Assembly (NCBI RefSeq): GCF_002895005.1
Contig: NZ_POWF01000002.1
Location: forward strand, 372,001-436,000
Direction of reading: 5' to 3'
From: Hanstruepera neustonica
Lineage (GTDB): Bacteria > Bacteroidota > Bacteroidia > Flavobacteriales > Flavobacteriaceae
DNA length: 64,000 bases
Under the pieces are notes generated by a model. That model was not told the DNA's origin, made no database searches, and worked only from the letters and a program-made list of their open reading frames with translations. The position numbers and the translations under genes were made by a program. Of the stretch, positions 44,076 to 52,809 are shown in pieces (position 1 is the stretch's first letter; every line of letters starts with the position of its first letter).

Positions 44076-45171
44076 TATCTTTTGATGCTTTATTCCAAAT
44101 CTTAATTTTATCACCTTCACTCACACCTTCGGTAATTTCAACATTTATACCATCCGAAATACCCAATTCAACATACTTTTCCTCAAAAGAACCATCTTCT
44201 TTTTGAATTTCAACATAAGGCTTTTCAGTAATTCTATTGAATTGTAATAAGGCTTCTTTTACAACCAAGATGCTGTCTTTACTTTCTAGTTCAATTTCGG
44301 CGTTGGCACTGTAGCCTGCTCTAATTTTTGTAGACTGTTCTACATTGACATCAGCTTTTATAGTAAATTGCACAGCACCATTTTCTTCAACTCCTTTTGG
44401 TGCCACAAAAGTTAATTTTGCTGGAAACTCCTTTTGGTTAATGGCACCTAATACGACTATGATTTCCTTACCTTCTTCCAATTTACCAACCTCTGCTTCA
44501 TCAACCTTTCCTTCAAAAATCATTTTACTCATATCAGCTACAGACGCAATGGTTGTACCTTCGTTAAAGTTGTTACTCTCTATAACTTGGTCTCCTTCTC
44601 TTACTGGAATCTCTAAAATAGTTCCTGAAATTTGCGCAACAATATTGGTATTGGCTGAGCTACCACCAGAAAGTGACCCTTGTCTAATGATTTGAAAATC
44701 ATTTTGCGCTTGTCTTAAGGATTCTTTAGCTTGGTTAAGTGATAACTCACTGTTTTCAAAATCCTGTTTAGAAATAACTCCTTTTTCAAATAGGGCCTTG
44801 TTTCTATCATATAGGGTTTTGGCATTATCATAGGATAATTGCGCTGTATTGATACGGCTTCTGGCACTTACCAGATTTTGCTCATTTGGCACCACGCGAA
44901 TCTTGGCAATAAGATCTCCCTTACTCACTATATCCCCTTCTTCAACAAGTATCTTATCTACAATACCTGATATTTGCGGCTTTAATTCAATTTCTTCTTC
45001 AGGGTTTAATTTACCAGTTGCAACAACTTTTGTTTTGATAGACGTGTAAAAAGGCTCTTCTACTTTAAATTCTTCAATTTCCTTTGAGTTGGAGTCTTTA
45101 AAATATTTAATTACCCAAACAAATAGCACCAACACTATTATTCCAACGATTATTTTAATTGTTTTGTTCAT
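44062..45171 (-). CDS. Periplasmic adaptor (MacA/HlyD family)
   Basis: The 369-residue protein has an N-terminal membrane helix (5-22), a lipoyl-type barrel half (KLNPEEEIELKPQISGIV), a coiled-coil hairpin (about 95-165, LVSARSRINTAQLSYDNAK), the second lipoyl half (ISGTILEIPVREGDQV) and a beta-barrel domain. This is the MacA layout that links an inner-membrane ABC pump to TolC. It lies between the permease and tolC genes. Confidence 0.9.
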   Translation of the reverse strand: MNKTIKIIVGIIVLVLFVWVIKYFKDSNSKEIEEFKVEEPFYTSIKTKVVATGKLNPEEEIELKPQISGIVDKILVEEGDIVSKGDLIAKIRVVPNEQNLVSARSRINTAQLSYDNAKTLYDRNKALFEKGVISKQDFENSELSLNQAKESLRQAQNDFQIIRQGSLSGGSSANTNIVAQISGTILEIPVREGDQVIESNNFNEGTTIASVADMSKMIFEGKVDEAEVGKLEEGKEIIVVLGAINQKEFPAKLTFVAPKGVEENGAVQFTIKADVNVEQSTKIRAGYSANAEIELESKDSILVVKEALLQFNRITEKPYVEIQKEDGSFEEKYVELGISDGINVEITEGVSEGDKIKIWNKASKDNEDE

Positions 45172-45193
45172 TTTTAAATTATGATTGATTATT

Positions 45194-46438
45194 CTATTCT
45201 TCTCTTAATGCTTCTATAGGCTTGATACTTGTGGCCTTAAATGCAGGTATTAAACCAATTAACGTACCTAAAACCACCAATATAATTAAGGCTATAAATA
45301 CTACGGCTATTGAAACGGATGCATTCACAATGGCTGCATCTTCACCTTGACCAAATGCCCAATCCAATAAAATTAATATCCAACCTCCACTAATAATTCC
45401 CATGAATCCTGCCAATAATGTGATAAAGACAGCTTCAACTAATATTTGTCTCTTTATTTCAAACGGTGTTGCACCCAAAGCACGTCTCACCCCAATTTCC
45501 TTGGTGCGTTCCTTAACGGTAATCAATAATATATTACCAATAGCAAAGACACCTGCTATAAGGGTTGCGATACCCACAAACCAAGTTAAAAATTGCATAC
45601 CCGTTAAAAAGCCTGTCATTTTTGCAAACTCGTTACCCAAGTTAAAGCTACCAAAGGCACGATTATCTTTGGGGTGAATGCGATTTAGGTTCTTTAACAA
45701 TAATTTGGCATCTTCCTCAATTTGCTTGATATCGTAATCTGGTTTTCCAGTTATCATCATCCAACCAATTCGGTCACCACGATTATAAATTTGCTGAAAA
45801 GTAGTAAATGGTATATGCATATCTGATGATGGCCCCATATTGATATTACCGTCTTCAAAAATGCCTATTACCTGAAAATTCATGCCATTTATTTGAATCA
45901 ACTCTCCAATGGCTTGTTCATCTTTCTCAAAGAGCTGCTTGTAAACATTTTCTGAAATTACAGCTACCTTTTTGTTATCATCAATATCATTCTGGTTGAT
46001 AAAACGTCCATGAATGAGTTTCTTTTTCTGAACTTTATCTAGTAAAGGGTAGTCACCGTTAATTCCAAAAGTTCCCGACAAAAAGTTACGCACTACAGTG
46101 GCTTGGCTTTGATTTCTTGGCACTACAAATTCAATACCCTCAATATTTTCTTCAACTTTTTTGGCATCAGTTAAAGTAAGTTGAACCTGCTTACCCTCTT
46201 GAAAACCTTTGAATGGTTTACTCGTGCTTTGTCCCCAAATAAACACACTATTGGTGGCAAAGTCTCCAAAAAGTCTGTTAAATGCATTCTCCAATCCTCT
46301 TGCAGAACCCAACAAACCTATTAACAATAAAATTCCCCACCAGACACCAACCATGGTTAATATGGAGCGCAACTTATTTTTGCTTAAACTGTCAAAAACC
46401 TCTTGCCAAGTATCTCTATCTGTTAAAAATTTAAACAT
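45194..46438 (-). CDS. MacB/FtsX-type ABC permease (second)
   Basis: The 414-residue permease has an N-terminal helix (about 22-46), a large periplasmic domain (MacB_PCD, about 50-270), and three C-terminal helices with TVKERTKEIGVRRALGATP (FtsX domain). No ATPase is fused. It is separated by one base from another such permease, so the pump is probably a heterodimer. Ends in LREE, like its neighbour's LRDD. Confidence 0.92.
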   Translation of the reverse strand: MFKFLTDRDTWQEVFDSLSKNKLRSILTMVGVWWGILLLIGLLGSARGLENAFNRLFGDFATNSVFIWGQSTSKPFKGFQEGKQVQLTLTDAKKVEENIEGIEFVVPRNQSQATVVRNFLSGTFGINGDYPLLDKVQKKKLIHGRFINQNDIDDNKKVAVISENVYKQLFEKDEQAIGELIQINGMNFQVIGIFEDGNINMGPSSDMHIPFTTFQQIYNRGDRIGWMMITGKPDYDIKQIEEDAKLLLKNLNRIHPKDNRAFGSFNLGNEFAKMTGFLTGMQFLTWFVGIATLIAGVFAIGNILLITVKERTKEIGVRRALGATPFEIKRQILVEAVFITLLAGFMGIISGGWILILLDWAFGQGEDAAIVNASVSIAVVFIALIILVVLGTLIGLIPAFKATSIKPIEALREE

Positions 46439-46439
46439 A

Positions 46440-47669
46440 TTAGTCGTCTCTTAATGCTACAATTGGTTTTATTTTCGATGCTTTTTTAGCAGGTAAATAC
46501 CCTGCAATGGCGCCAGCAAATATTAGTGTTATGGTTGCTCCGATGATTAATGATGGCTTAACACTTGGGTCTTTAATAAAATAAGTTTCCAACATGGGTC
46601 CTGCCCATTCCAAAACGCCCATACCAATTAATAATCCAAAATAACCCGCTATGGCAGTAATTAAGATAGATTCTATTAAAATAATGGAAACTATGGAGCG
46701 TGGCGTGGCTCCCAAAGCCTTACGAATGCCAATTTCTTTGGTGCGTTCTTTTACAATAAAAATCATAATGTTACTGATACCCACTACACCAGCTATAAGT
46801 GTTCCAAAGCCTATTATTAAAATAATGATGCCTAAAGCTCCCGTCATTTGCCCAACATTTTTATTGGCTTCGGCCATGTTTTGTATTCTAATAGCTCTTT
46901 GGTCAGAAGCAGCAACATCAAAACGATTCTTTAGCTTATCTGTGAGTGACCTGCCAAAACCAATGGCCTGGTCATAATCCATATCTGGATTATAGGTCAG
47001 GTTTATTTGATCGATGTAATCATTATTACCATAAATTCTTTGAGCAGTAGTAATGGGCATGTAAATAATACGCTCTTCATTATCATTTCCCTCATCTGTA
47101 AATATGCCCACAACTTTATACTGAATACCGTCTAGGTTAATGTACTTTCCTAATGCTGTAGTTTTTAAGAACAAATCTTCTTCAACCAATCTACCTATGA
47201 CAACTACTTTGGTATGATTCTCTATATCATTTTGATTGACATAACGACCTTCTTTCATGAGTGTCATCTCAAGGTATTGATGATCTGGATGAACCGCTCT
47301 TACATTGTAGGTGTTTTTTTCATTTCTGAATGTTGCGGTTACATTTCTATAAATTCTAGCGGTAATGTATTGTACTTTGTCTGAAAATTCATCTTTAACA
47401 TAATCTAAATCTTCATTTTTAAATTGAATGCGTCTTCCTGCCTGTAACCCTTTGTTGGCTTTTGCCGTTCTTCCTGCGTAAATAAAAATGGCATTGTTGG
47501 CATCATCATTAAAAGCTTCAGAAAAAGTGTTTTGTAAACCATTGGCTAAACCAAATAATATAGCAAACAACAAAATAGCAAATGCTACCGTAAAACCTGA
47601 CAACAGGCTACGGGTTCTGTTTTTGTTTATACTTTGAAATATTTCGCGCCAAAGATCTATATCAAACAT
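46440..47669 (-). CDS. MacB/FtsX-type ABC permease (first)
   Basis: The 409-residue permease has the same four-helix layout as its downstream paralogue: helix at 20-47, periplasmic domain 50-265, and FtsX domain with IVKERTKEIGIRKALGATP. Sequence between the two is clearly related but far from identical. The start overlaps the ATPase stop by 8 bp, so the ATPase and this permease are coupled. Confidence 0.92.
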   Translation of the reverse strand: MFDIDLWREIFQSINKNRTRSLLSGFTVAFAILLFAILFGLANGLQNTFSEAFNDDANNAIFIYAGRTAKANKGLQAGRRIQFKNEDLDYVKDEFSDKVQYITARIYRNVTATFRNEKNTYNVRAVHPDHQYLEMTLMKEGRYVNQNDIENHTKVVVIGRLVEEDLFLKTTALGKYINLDGIQYKVVGIFTDEGNDNEERIIYMPITTAQRIYGNNDYIDQINLTYNPDMDYDQAIGFGRSLTDKLKNRFDVAASDQRAIRIQNMAEANKNVGQMTGALGIIILIIGFGTLIAGVVGISNIMIFIVKERTKEIGIRKALGATPRSIVSIILIESILITAIAGYFGLLIGMGVLEWAGPMLETYFIKDPSVKPSLIIGATITLIFAGAIAGYLPAKKASKIKPIVALRDD

Positions 47670-48363
47670 ACTCTCCTGCTCTTACTTGTTCTACAAACGT
47701 GTCTTCCATGATAACACCATCACGAAGTCTTACAATTCGTTTACACATATTGGCAATGTCTTCTTCATGAGTTACCATTAAAATGGTTTTACCTTCGTCA
47801 TTAAGTTGTTGAATAAACTCCATGATCTCGTAGGATGTCTTGGTATCCAAAGCTCCCGTAGGTTCATCAGCCAAAAGCAATTTAGGATTTGCTGCCAATG
47901 CCCTTGCAATGGCCACACGTTGCTTTTGACCTCCAGACAATTCATTAGGTAAGTGATGCGCCCAATCCTTCAAACCTACTTTCCCTAAATGGAACATAGC
48001 TTTTTCTTGACGCTCTTTGCGTTTCATACCTTGATAATATAACGGCAAGGCTACATTTTCAAGGGCATTTTTATAATTAATCAGGTTAAAAGATTGGAAA
48101 ATAAACCCCAAAAATTTATTTCTGTAAATAGCTGCTTTCTTTTCTGTTAAGTTCTTAATGGGAACACCATCTAAAATGTATTCACCTTCATCAGCTTCAT
48201 CTAACATCCCAATGATATTGAGCAAAGTAGACTTTCCCGAACCAGAAGAGCCCATAATGGCCACCATTTCACCTTCTTTTACCGAAAGATCAATACCTTT
48301 TAAAACATGTAAGCTGGAATCGCCAATTGGATAAGACTTGTGTAGTTTATTGATGGTTAGCAT
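47662..48363 (-). CDS. MacB/LolD-type ABC transporter ATPase
   Basis: The 233-residue ATPase has Walker A G38SSGSGKST46, signature LSGGQ (142-146), Walker B LLLADEP (162-168) and the switch His in MVTHEEDIAN. It is the energy subunit for the two permeases downstream. First gene of the ATPase-permease-permease-adaptor-TolC-tsaB unit. Confidence 0.95.
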   Translation of the reverse strand: MLTINKLHKSYPIGDSSLHVLKGIDLSVKEGEMVAIMGSSGSGKSTLLNIIGMLDEADEGEYILDGVPIKNLTEKKAAIYRNKFLGFIFQSFNLINYKNALENVALPLYYQGMKRKERQEKAMFHLGKVGLKDWAHHLPNELSGGQKQRVAIARALAANPKLLLADEPTGALDTKTSYEIMEFIQQLNDEGKTILMVTHEEDIANMCKRIVRLRDGVIMEDTFVEQVRAGEYV

Positions 48364-48426
48364 AATTTACTTATTGTTTATTCCTACAGTTATTAGTTAG
48401 ACTACTGAACCGAAAAATTGTTACAA

Positions 48427-48434
48427 CAAAAGTA
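48427..48434 (-). promoter_or_regulatory. Candidate -7 element of the MacAB-like operon
   Basis: Minus-strand TACTTTTG fits TANNTTTG, 64 bp before the ATPase start. The -33 box is not recognisable. Confidence 0.4.
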
Positions 48435-48442
48435 AATATTAA

Positions 48443-48670
48443 TTAAGCCTTACCTTTTTTTGGCTTGTTAAACTTTTTATAAATTAGAAACCCTATACCA
48501 CCTATTAACAGGTAGGGTATAGCCATTAAATATACAATTCCATCATTGATTCCTTTGGCTGCACCTTGCCCTTCTTCACTCTCCAATACGGCACGACACA
48601 TGGCACATTGCGCCTCTGCCGGAACAGTTACCAACAACACCAAGAGCAATATGACGATATACTTTTTCAA
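48443..48670 (-). CDS. 75-residue membrane protein with CxxC motif, oxidase cluster
   Basis: The protein has a signal-like first helix (1-18), a CxxC motif C22-A-M-C25 just after it, and a second helix (about 44-64) followed by a Lys-rich tail. It starts with TTG, one base after the DUF420 stop, and is the last gene of the cytochrome oxidase assembly run. The CxxC would face the periplasm, next to a copper chaperone system, so a role in copper or thiol handling for the oxidase is plausible but unproven. I know no named family for it. Confidence 0.7.
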   Translation of the reverse strand: MKKYIVILLLVLLVTVPAEAQCAMCRAVLESEEGQGAAKGINDGIVYLMAIPYLLIGGIGFLIYKKFNKPKKGKA

Positions 48671-48671
48671 G

Positions 48672-49196
48672 TTAATAATAGGGTGAAATCATAATATAAA
48701 CCACAACGCCAGAAATTGCTACAAACAACCAGATAGGGAAAGTAACTTTGGCTATTTTTTTATGTTTTTCAAAATCATTGGTTATGGCTCTCACATAGGT
48801 GATCAAAACAAAAGGAATAACCACTACTGACAATACAATATGTAATACCAAGATCGTAAAATATACATACCGCATCATACCCTCTCCTCCATATTTTGTA
48901 GAGTCACTGGTCATATGGTAGGCAACATACATAACCAAAAATAATACCGATAATACAATAGCAAACTTCATGAGGCGTTCATGCAAGGTTCTTTTGCCAT
49001 TAGTGATTGCTACAAAAGCCAAAACCAAAACCAAAGCAGTTATGGCATTAATGGTAGCGTAAATGGGTGGCAGAAAAACAGGTAATTCCACATCCAGCTT
49101 TACTCCAAACAAGGCAGCTACAACCAATGGAATGGCAATGGATAAAACTACAATCCATTTATTATACTTCTTACTTTCTAAATTTGTGTTCTCCAT
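48672..49196 (-). CDS. DUF420-family membrane protein
   Basis: The 174-residue protein has five hydrophobic helices and the DUF420 pattern: a conserved histidine after ITNGKRTLHERLMKFA, then HMTSDSTKYGG and a LHIVLSVVVIPFVLITYVRA helix. Family members are found in oxidase assembly clusters (CtaM-like in Bacillus). It overlaps the SCO gene by one base (TAATG). Confidence 0.82.
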   Translation of the reverse strand: MENTNLESKKYNKWIVVLSIAIPLVVAALFGVKLDVELPVFLPPIYATINAITALVLVLAFVAITNGKRTLHERLMKFAIVLSVLFLVMYVAYHMTSDSTKYGGEGMMRYVYFTILVLHIVLSVVVIPFVLITYVRAITNDFEKHKKIAKVTFPIWLFVAISGVVVYIMISPYY

Positions 49197-49951
49197 TATT
49201 CCCTTAATAGTTTAGCAATATCTTCTTTTAGCATACTAATCTCTTCTTTCATACCTTCATCATCAACCTTTTCAGCTTCACTAATGATCCCTGAATAGAA
49301 AATTTTGGGATTACCAAAGTCGTCTTTTCTAGAACGGATAAATCCATTCTTATCAATTAATGCAAAATTTCCAGAGTGTTCAAATCCAGCCGCTACTGAA
49401 TCATCTTTACCTACATAAATATTAAACCCAACGTTGGCCAAATCATAAATTTTATCTTCGTCACCCGTCATTAAATGCCAATTAGGGTTGGTAATCCCAT
49501 AATTGTCAGCATAGGTTTTCAACACTTCAGGGGTATCTATTTCTGGAGTAATCGTGAAAGATGCGACTCCAAAATTATCAAACTCTTCAAATTCATTTTG
49601 TATTTCAACCAGATTACGATTCATTCTAGGACAGATAGTAGGACATGTTGTAAAAAAGAATTCCACTACATAAACTTTACCTAAATAATCATTTTGGGTT
49701 ATGGTATCCCGATTCTGGTCCACAAAACTAAATGCAGGTACTTTTTTTGGAGCACCATTTATTTCCAAAAACATCAAATCTGAAGCAGCATTGGTATCAT
49801 TTACATTGGTGGAAACCTGCTGACTTCTGCTATCATTCCTTACGGTATCATCATTGGATATTCTATCAATGATTTTAGGAATAAAAATAATTCCGAAAAC
49901 CAAAATGATAAATGCTATTCCAACAAAAGAGTAATTTGTTTTCTTATTCAT
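49196..49951 (-). CDS. SCO1/SenC copper chaperone for cytochrome oxidase
   Basis: The 251-residue protein has one N-terminal membrane helix (10-27) and a thioredoxin-like domain with the copper site C103-x3-C107 (TTCPTICPRM) and His192 (FEHSGNFALID). SCO proteins deliver copper to the CuA site of subunit II. It overlaps the upstream SCO-like gene by 8 bp. Confidence 0.93.
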   Translation of the reverse strand: MNKKTNYSFVGIAFIILVFGIIFIPKIIDRISNDDTVRNDSRSQQVSTNVNDTNAASDLMFLEINGAPKKVPAFSFVDQNRDTITQNDYLGKVYVVEFFFTTCPTICPRMNRNLVEIQNEFEEFDNFGVASFTITPEIDTPEVLKTYADNYGITNPNWHLMTGDEDKIYDLANVGFNIYVGKDDSVAAGFEHSGNFALIDKNGFIRSRKDDFGNPKIFYSGIISEAEKVDDEGMKEEISMLKEDIAKLLRE

Positions 49952-50651
49952 CTTTTCTGTTTAAATCTTCTGCTCGCCTCGTAGTCGAGTCAAAATTTCC
50001 TTTGCGTTTTTGACGATATTCTGTAAACAAAACTCGTAAATCTTCTGAACCCATTTTGTTTTTCAAGACGGCTACTTCAATGCAGTCATAGGAAAACAAG
50101 CCATAAATTGGTTTGTCCTTTTCAATTTCATTATCAGTTCGGTCATCCAATCGACCACGTTGATTCAAATCTGTATCAATAATAAAAACATGATCTGTTG
50201 CCAGATTTTCATCTAACTCAATATCCGAATTCAGCCCTTTAAACGTACTTAATATCTCATAGTCGTTGGCATACACAAAATGCCAAAACCGCAAATCTTC
50301 ATAGGTTGCTATTTCGCGAAACAGCTCTTGTGCTTCTGCCCTAGCTGATTCATTTACCAGAACAACTATCTGGAATTTCTTAAATCCCTTGAATTTGTCA
50401 TAAATCAACTCCTTTAAATTGGAAGCCGCAATAACGTTGTCCATTGGTTTATTACCTAAAAAAGCCAATACAGTAATATGATCCTTTAAAGTTATATTCG
50501 CTTCGTTTTTTGGTAACTCAACAACACCTTCCTTGACGATATCCAGTGTGTTATAATTGTCCTTGGAAAGCGACAAAATCAGTACAAAAAAAACAGGCAA
50601 TAAGAATAAAATTCCCAGAATCAGGTTTCTTTTTATCAGATTTTTGTTCAT
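49944..50651 (-). CDS. SCO-like membrane protein lacking the copper cysteines
   Basis: The 235-residue protein has an N-terminal membrane helix (8-26) and a domain with the same strand order as its SCO neighbour: ITVLAFLGNKPMDN where SCO has the TCPxxxC loop, and HVFIIDTDLNQRGRLDD where SCO has ALIDKNGFIRSRKDD. No CxxxC is present and no histidine sits in the metal-ligand position. I infer a degenerate or repurposed SCO fold. It is co-transcribed with the real SCO gene. Confidence 0.7.
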   Translation of the reverse strand: MNKNLIKRNLILGILFLLPVFFVLILSLSKDNYNTLDIVKEGVVELPKNEANITLKDHITVLAFLGNKPMDNVIAASNLKELIYDKFKGFKKFQIVVLVNESARAEAQELFREIATYEDLRFWHFVYANDYEILSTFKGLNSDIELDENLATDHVFIIDTDLNQRGRLDDRTDNEIEKDKPIYGLFSYDCIEVAVLKNKMGSEDLRVLFTEYRQKRKGNFDSTTRRAEDLNRKDE

Positions 50652-50690
50652 AGTGCAAAAATAAAAAAAGGCGGTTTAATAACCGCCTTT
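50643..50690 (-). terminator. Terminator between the oxidase structural and assembly genes
   Basis: On the minus strand AAAGGCGGTT-ATTA-AACCGCCTTT is followed by TTTTATTTTTG. The 10-bp stem is strong. The tail holds TATTTTTG, a match to the -7 consensus, five bases before the next start codon. Confidence 0.8.
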
Positions 50691-50716
50691 AATACTGTAT
50701 ATTTCTAAATGGTAAA

Positions 50717-51097
50717 TTAAAAATCGCGCTTCACAAATCCTGTTGAGTAAACACCTTCAATATAACCACCTTCTTGTAGTAAAATAAATATTAAGTAACA
50801 TATTAAAAATACGGCTGTCCATACTACCATACGTCTTAAAGCTTTGGTTTCATCACGCATGTGCATGAAGTCCCAAGTAATATAATAAGCTTTTACAATG
50901 GTCAAGATGATGAAAATCCAGTTTAATATTTTCATGCCTAATACTTTTGCCATCAAAGCTTCTGGCTTGTAAATACCTAAAACAACCTCAACAGCGGTAA
51001 CAATTGACAGTAGTACCAGGACGCCCCAAATTTTTTGGGTGTTGGATTTAAACTTAACAAGTCCTCTTAATATTTCTAATTTATGTGCGTGTGCCAT
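50717..51097 (-). CDS. Cytochrome c oxidase subunit IV
   Basis: The 126-residue protein has three membrane helices and the prokaryotic COX4 pattern, with KAYYITWDFMHMRDE between helices two and three. It stabilises the oxidase complex. It lies 22 bp after subunit III. Confidence 0.85.
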   Translation of the reverse strand: MAHAHKLEILRGLVKFKSNTQKIWGVLVLLSIVTAVEVVLGIYKPEALMAKVLGMKILNWIFIILTIVKAYYITWDFMHMRDETKALRRMVVWTAVFLICYLIFILLQEGGYIEGVYSTGFVKRDF

Positions 51098-51119
51098 TTT
51101 TAAATTGTATTATCTGAAA

Positions 51120-52100
51120 TTAAACAAGGTAGAAGAATGTGAATACAAATACCCAAACTAAATCTACAAAGTGCCAATAAAGACCAACTTTTTCAACCAT
51201 TTCATAACTCTTGCGTCTTTCATAAGTTCCCAATATCACATTGAAAAATATGATGATATTGATTACTACTCCCGAAAACACGTGGAATCCATGGAATCCT
51301 GTGATAAAGAAAAAGAAATCAGCAAATAATGGTGATCCATATTCATTGACGTGCAGGTTTGCTCCTTCAACCACAAGCTTTCCATTATCTTTTAATTGTT
51401 TCAAAGACTCTTCTCTAGATAAAACCGTTTTCTCACCATGCTCATTAATCATTTGTGTTCTTACCAACACATTTTCATGAGATTCCAACCCATGAATAAC
51501 TTCATCCACAGTATAGGTTGGTAATGTACCTTCATCAACAAACCAAAGACCATTTTTACGTTCGTGAGCTGTTCTATCTTTGTGTTCTGCAACAACAAAA
51601 TCGCTTAAAGCCACACGGTGTCCATCAGTATCCACAAACTGTAAAATATTGCCACCTTTTGTTTGAACAGCACCGTAATCTCCTTTTATAAACGTAGCCC
51701 ATTCCCATGCTTGAGAACCAACGAAAATTAAACCACCTATGATTGTCAAAAACATATACCAAGTTACTTTGGTCTTTTGCATTTTATGTCCAGCATCAAC
51801 CGCTAATACCATAGTCACCGATGACATAATCAGTATGAACGTCATGAACGCCACATAGATCATGGGCAATTCTTGACCATGCAGAAATGGCACGTGGGTA
51901 AAAACTTCATCGGCAATTGGCCATGATTCAATAAATTTAAATCTTGAAAATCCGTAGGCTGCTAAAAACCCAGAAAACGTCAAGGCATCCGATACGATAA
52001 AAAACCACATCATCATTTTACCGTAACTCGCTTTTAGAGGCTCATTTCCGCCTCCCCAAGTTTTACCTTCCGTTCCAGTATTTACAACTGTAGTATTCAT
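51120..52100 (-). CDS. Cytochrome c oxidase subunit III with soluble insertion
   Basis: The 326-residue protein has the subunit III helices: 28-50, 78-103, 112-135, 258-285 and a C-terminal WHFVDLVWVFVFTFFYL helix. The family Glu (QAWEWATFI) and FFITGFHGFHVFSG are present. Between residues about 141 and 255 lies a hydrophilic insertion of around 95-115 residues that standard subunit III lacks. It should sit on one face of the membrane. Paired with a shorter subunit III gene just upstream. Confidence 0.9.
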   Translation of the reverse strand: MNTTVVNTGTEGKTWGGGNEPLKASYGKMMMWFFIVSDALTFSGFLAAYGFSRFKFIESWPIADEVFTHVPFLHGQELPMIYVAFMTFILIMSSVTMVLAVDAGHKMQKTKVTWYMFLTIIGGLIFVGSQAWEWATFIKGDYGAVQTKGGNILQFVDTDGHRVALSDFVVAEHKDRTAHERKNGLWFVDEGTLPTYTVDEVIHGLESHENVLVRTQMINEHGEKTVLSREESLKQLKDNGKLVVEGANLHVNEYGSPLFADFFFFITGFHGFHVFSGVVINIIIFFNVILGTYERRKSYEMVEKVGLYWHFVDLVWVFVFTFFYLV

Positions 52101-52225
52101 ATTTAAGGTTTAGTTTATAAAAGTTGCACAAAAATAATCATTTTATTTATCTAACGAAACTAACAAGCTAAATTTTAAACACTCTAAATAAGGCTTAACT
52201 TCTGCATGATTTAAGCTTCCTGTTT

Positions 52226-52807
52226 CTATTTCACATAGTATAGAAACAAGAAGAGAAAAACCCATAGAATATCAACAAAGTGCCAAAAAGTAGCCGCCAA
52301 TTCAAAGCCCAACATGTTATTAGATGTATATTTATTTCTAAAATGATTGATCATCACCACCAATAAACATATTAACCCAACGACCACATGCAAGATATGT
52401 ACAACGGCAATGACATATATAAATGATGTTTTGGGATTGCTTGTTGGCCCAGTAAAATTATATCCAAGACCAACAATATCGCCAAAACCTACAAACTGAA
52501 ATGAGATGAATAGAATTCCCAAAACAACCGTTGCCAAAACCCCTATAGTTGTTAATTGTCTATTGCCATTTTGCAAGGCTCTTTTGGCTAAAATAACCGT
52601 CACACTACTCAATATAATGAGCACTGTACTTACAATAAAAGCCTGTGGCAAATCAAAATCATGTAACCAATCTGGTCTTGTTCTACTTACTATGTAAGCA
52701 CTTGTCCAACCTGCAAAAGACATGATTAAAGAAACAATACCAAACCACAGCATCATTTTTTTGGCTCTGTTGTTTTTTTCTTCCTGGGTTCCTTGGGTTA
52801 AATCCAT
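52226..52807 (-). CDS. Cytochrome c oxidase subunit III-like protein
   Basis: The 193-residue protein has five helices of the heme-copper oxidase subunit III family without the insertion: FGIVSLIMSFAGWTSAYIV, QAFIVSTVLIILSSV, the VVHILHVVVGLICL helix and a final ATFWHFVDILWVFLFL. Two consecutive subunit III genes are usual in Bacteroidota caa3-type oxidase operons. It follows ctaB by 2 bp. Confidence 0.9.
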   Translation of the reverse strand: MDLTQGTQEEKNNRAKKMMLWFGIVSLIMSFAGWTSAYIVSRTRPDWLHDFDLPQAFIVSTVLIILSSVTVILAKRALQNGNRQLTTIGVLATVVLGILFISFQFVGFGDIVGLGYNFTGPTSNPKTSFIYVIAVVHILHVVVGLICLLVVMINHFRNKYTSNNMLGFELAATFWHFVDILWVFLFLFLYYVK

Positions 52808-52809
52808 GG

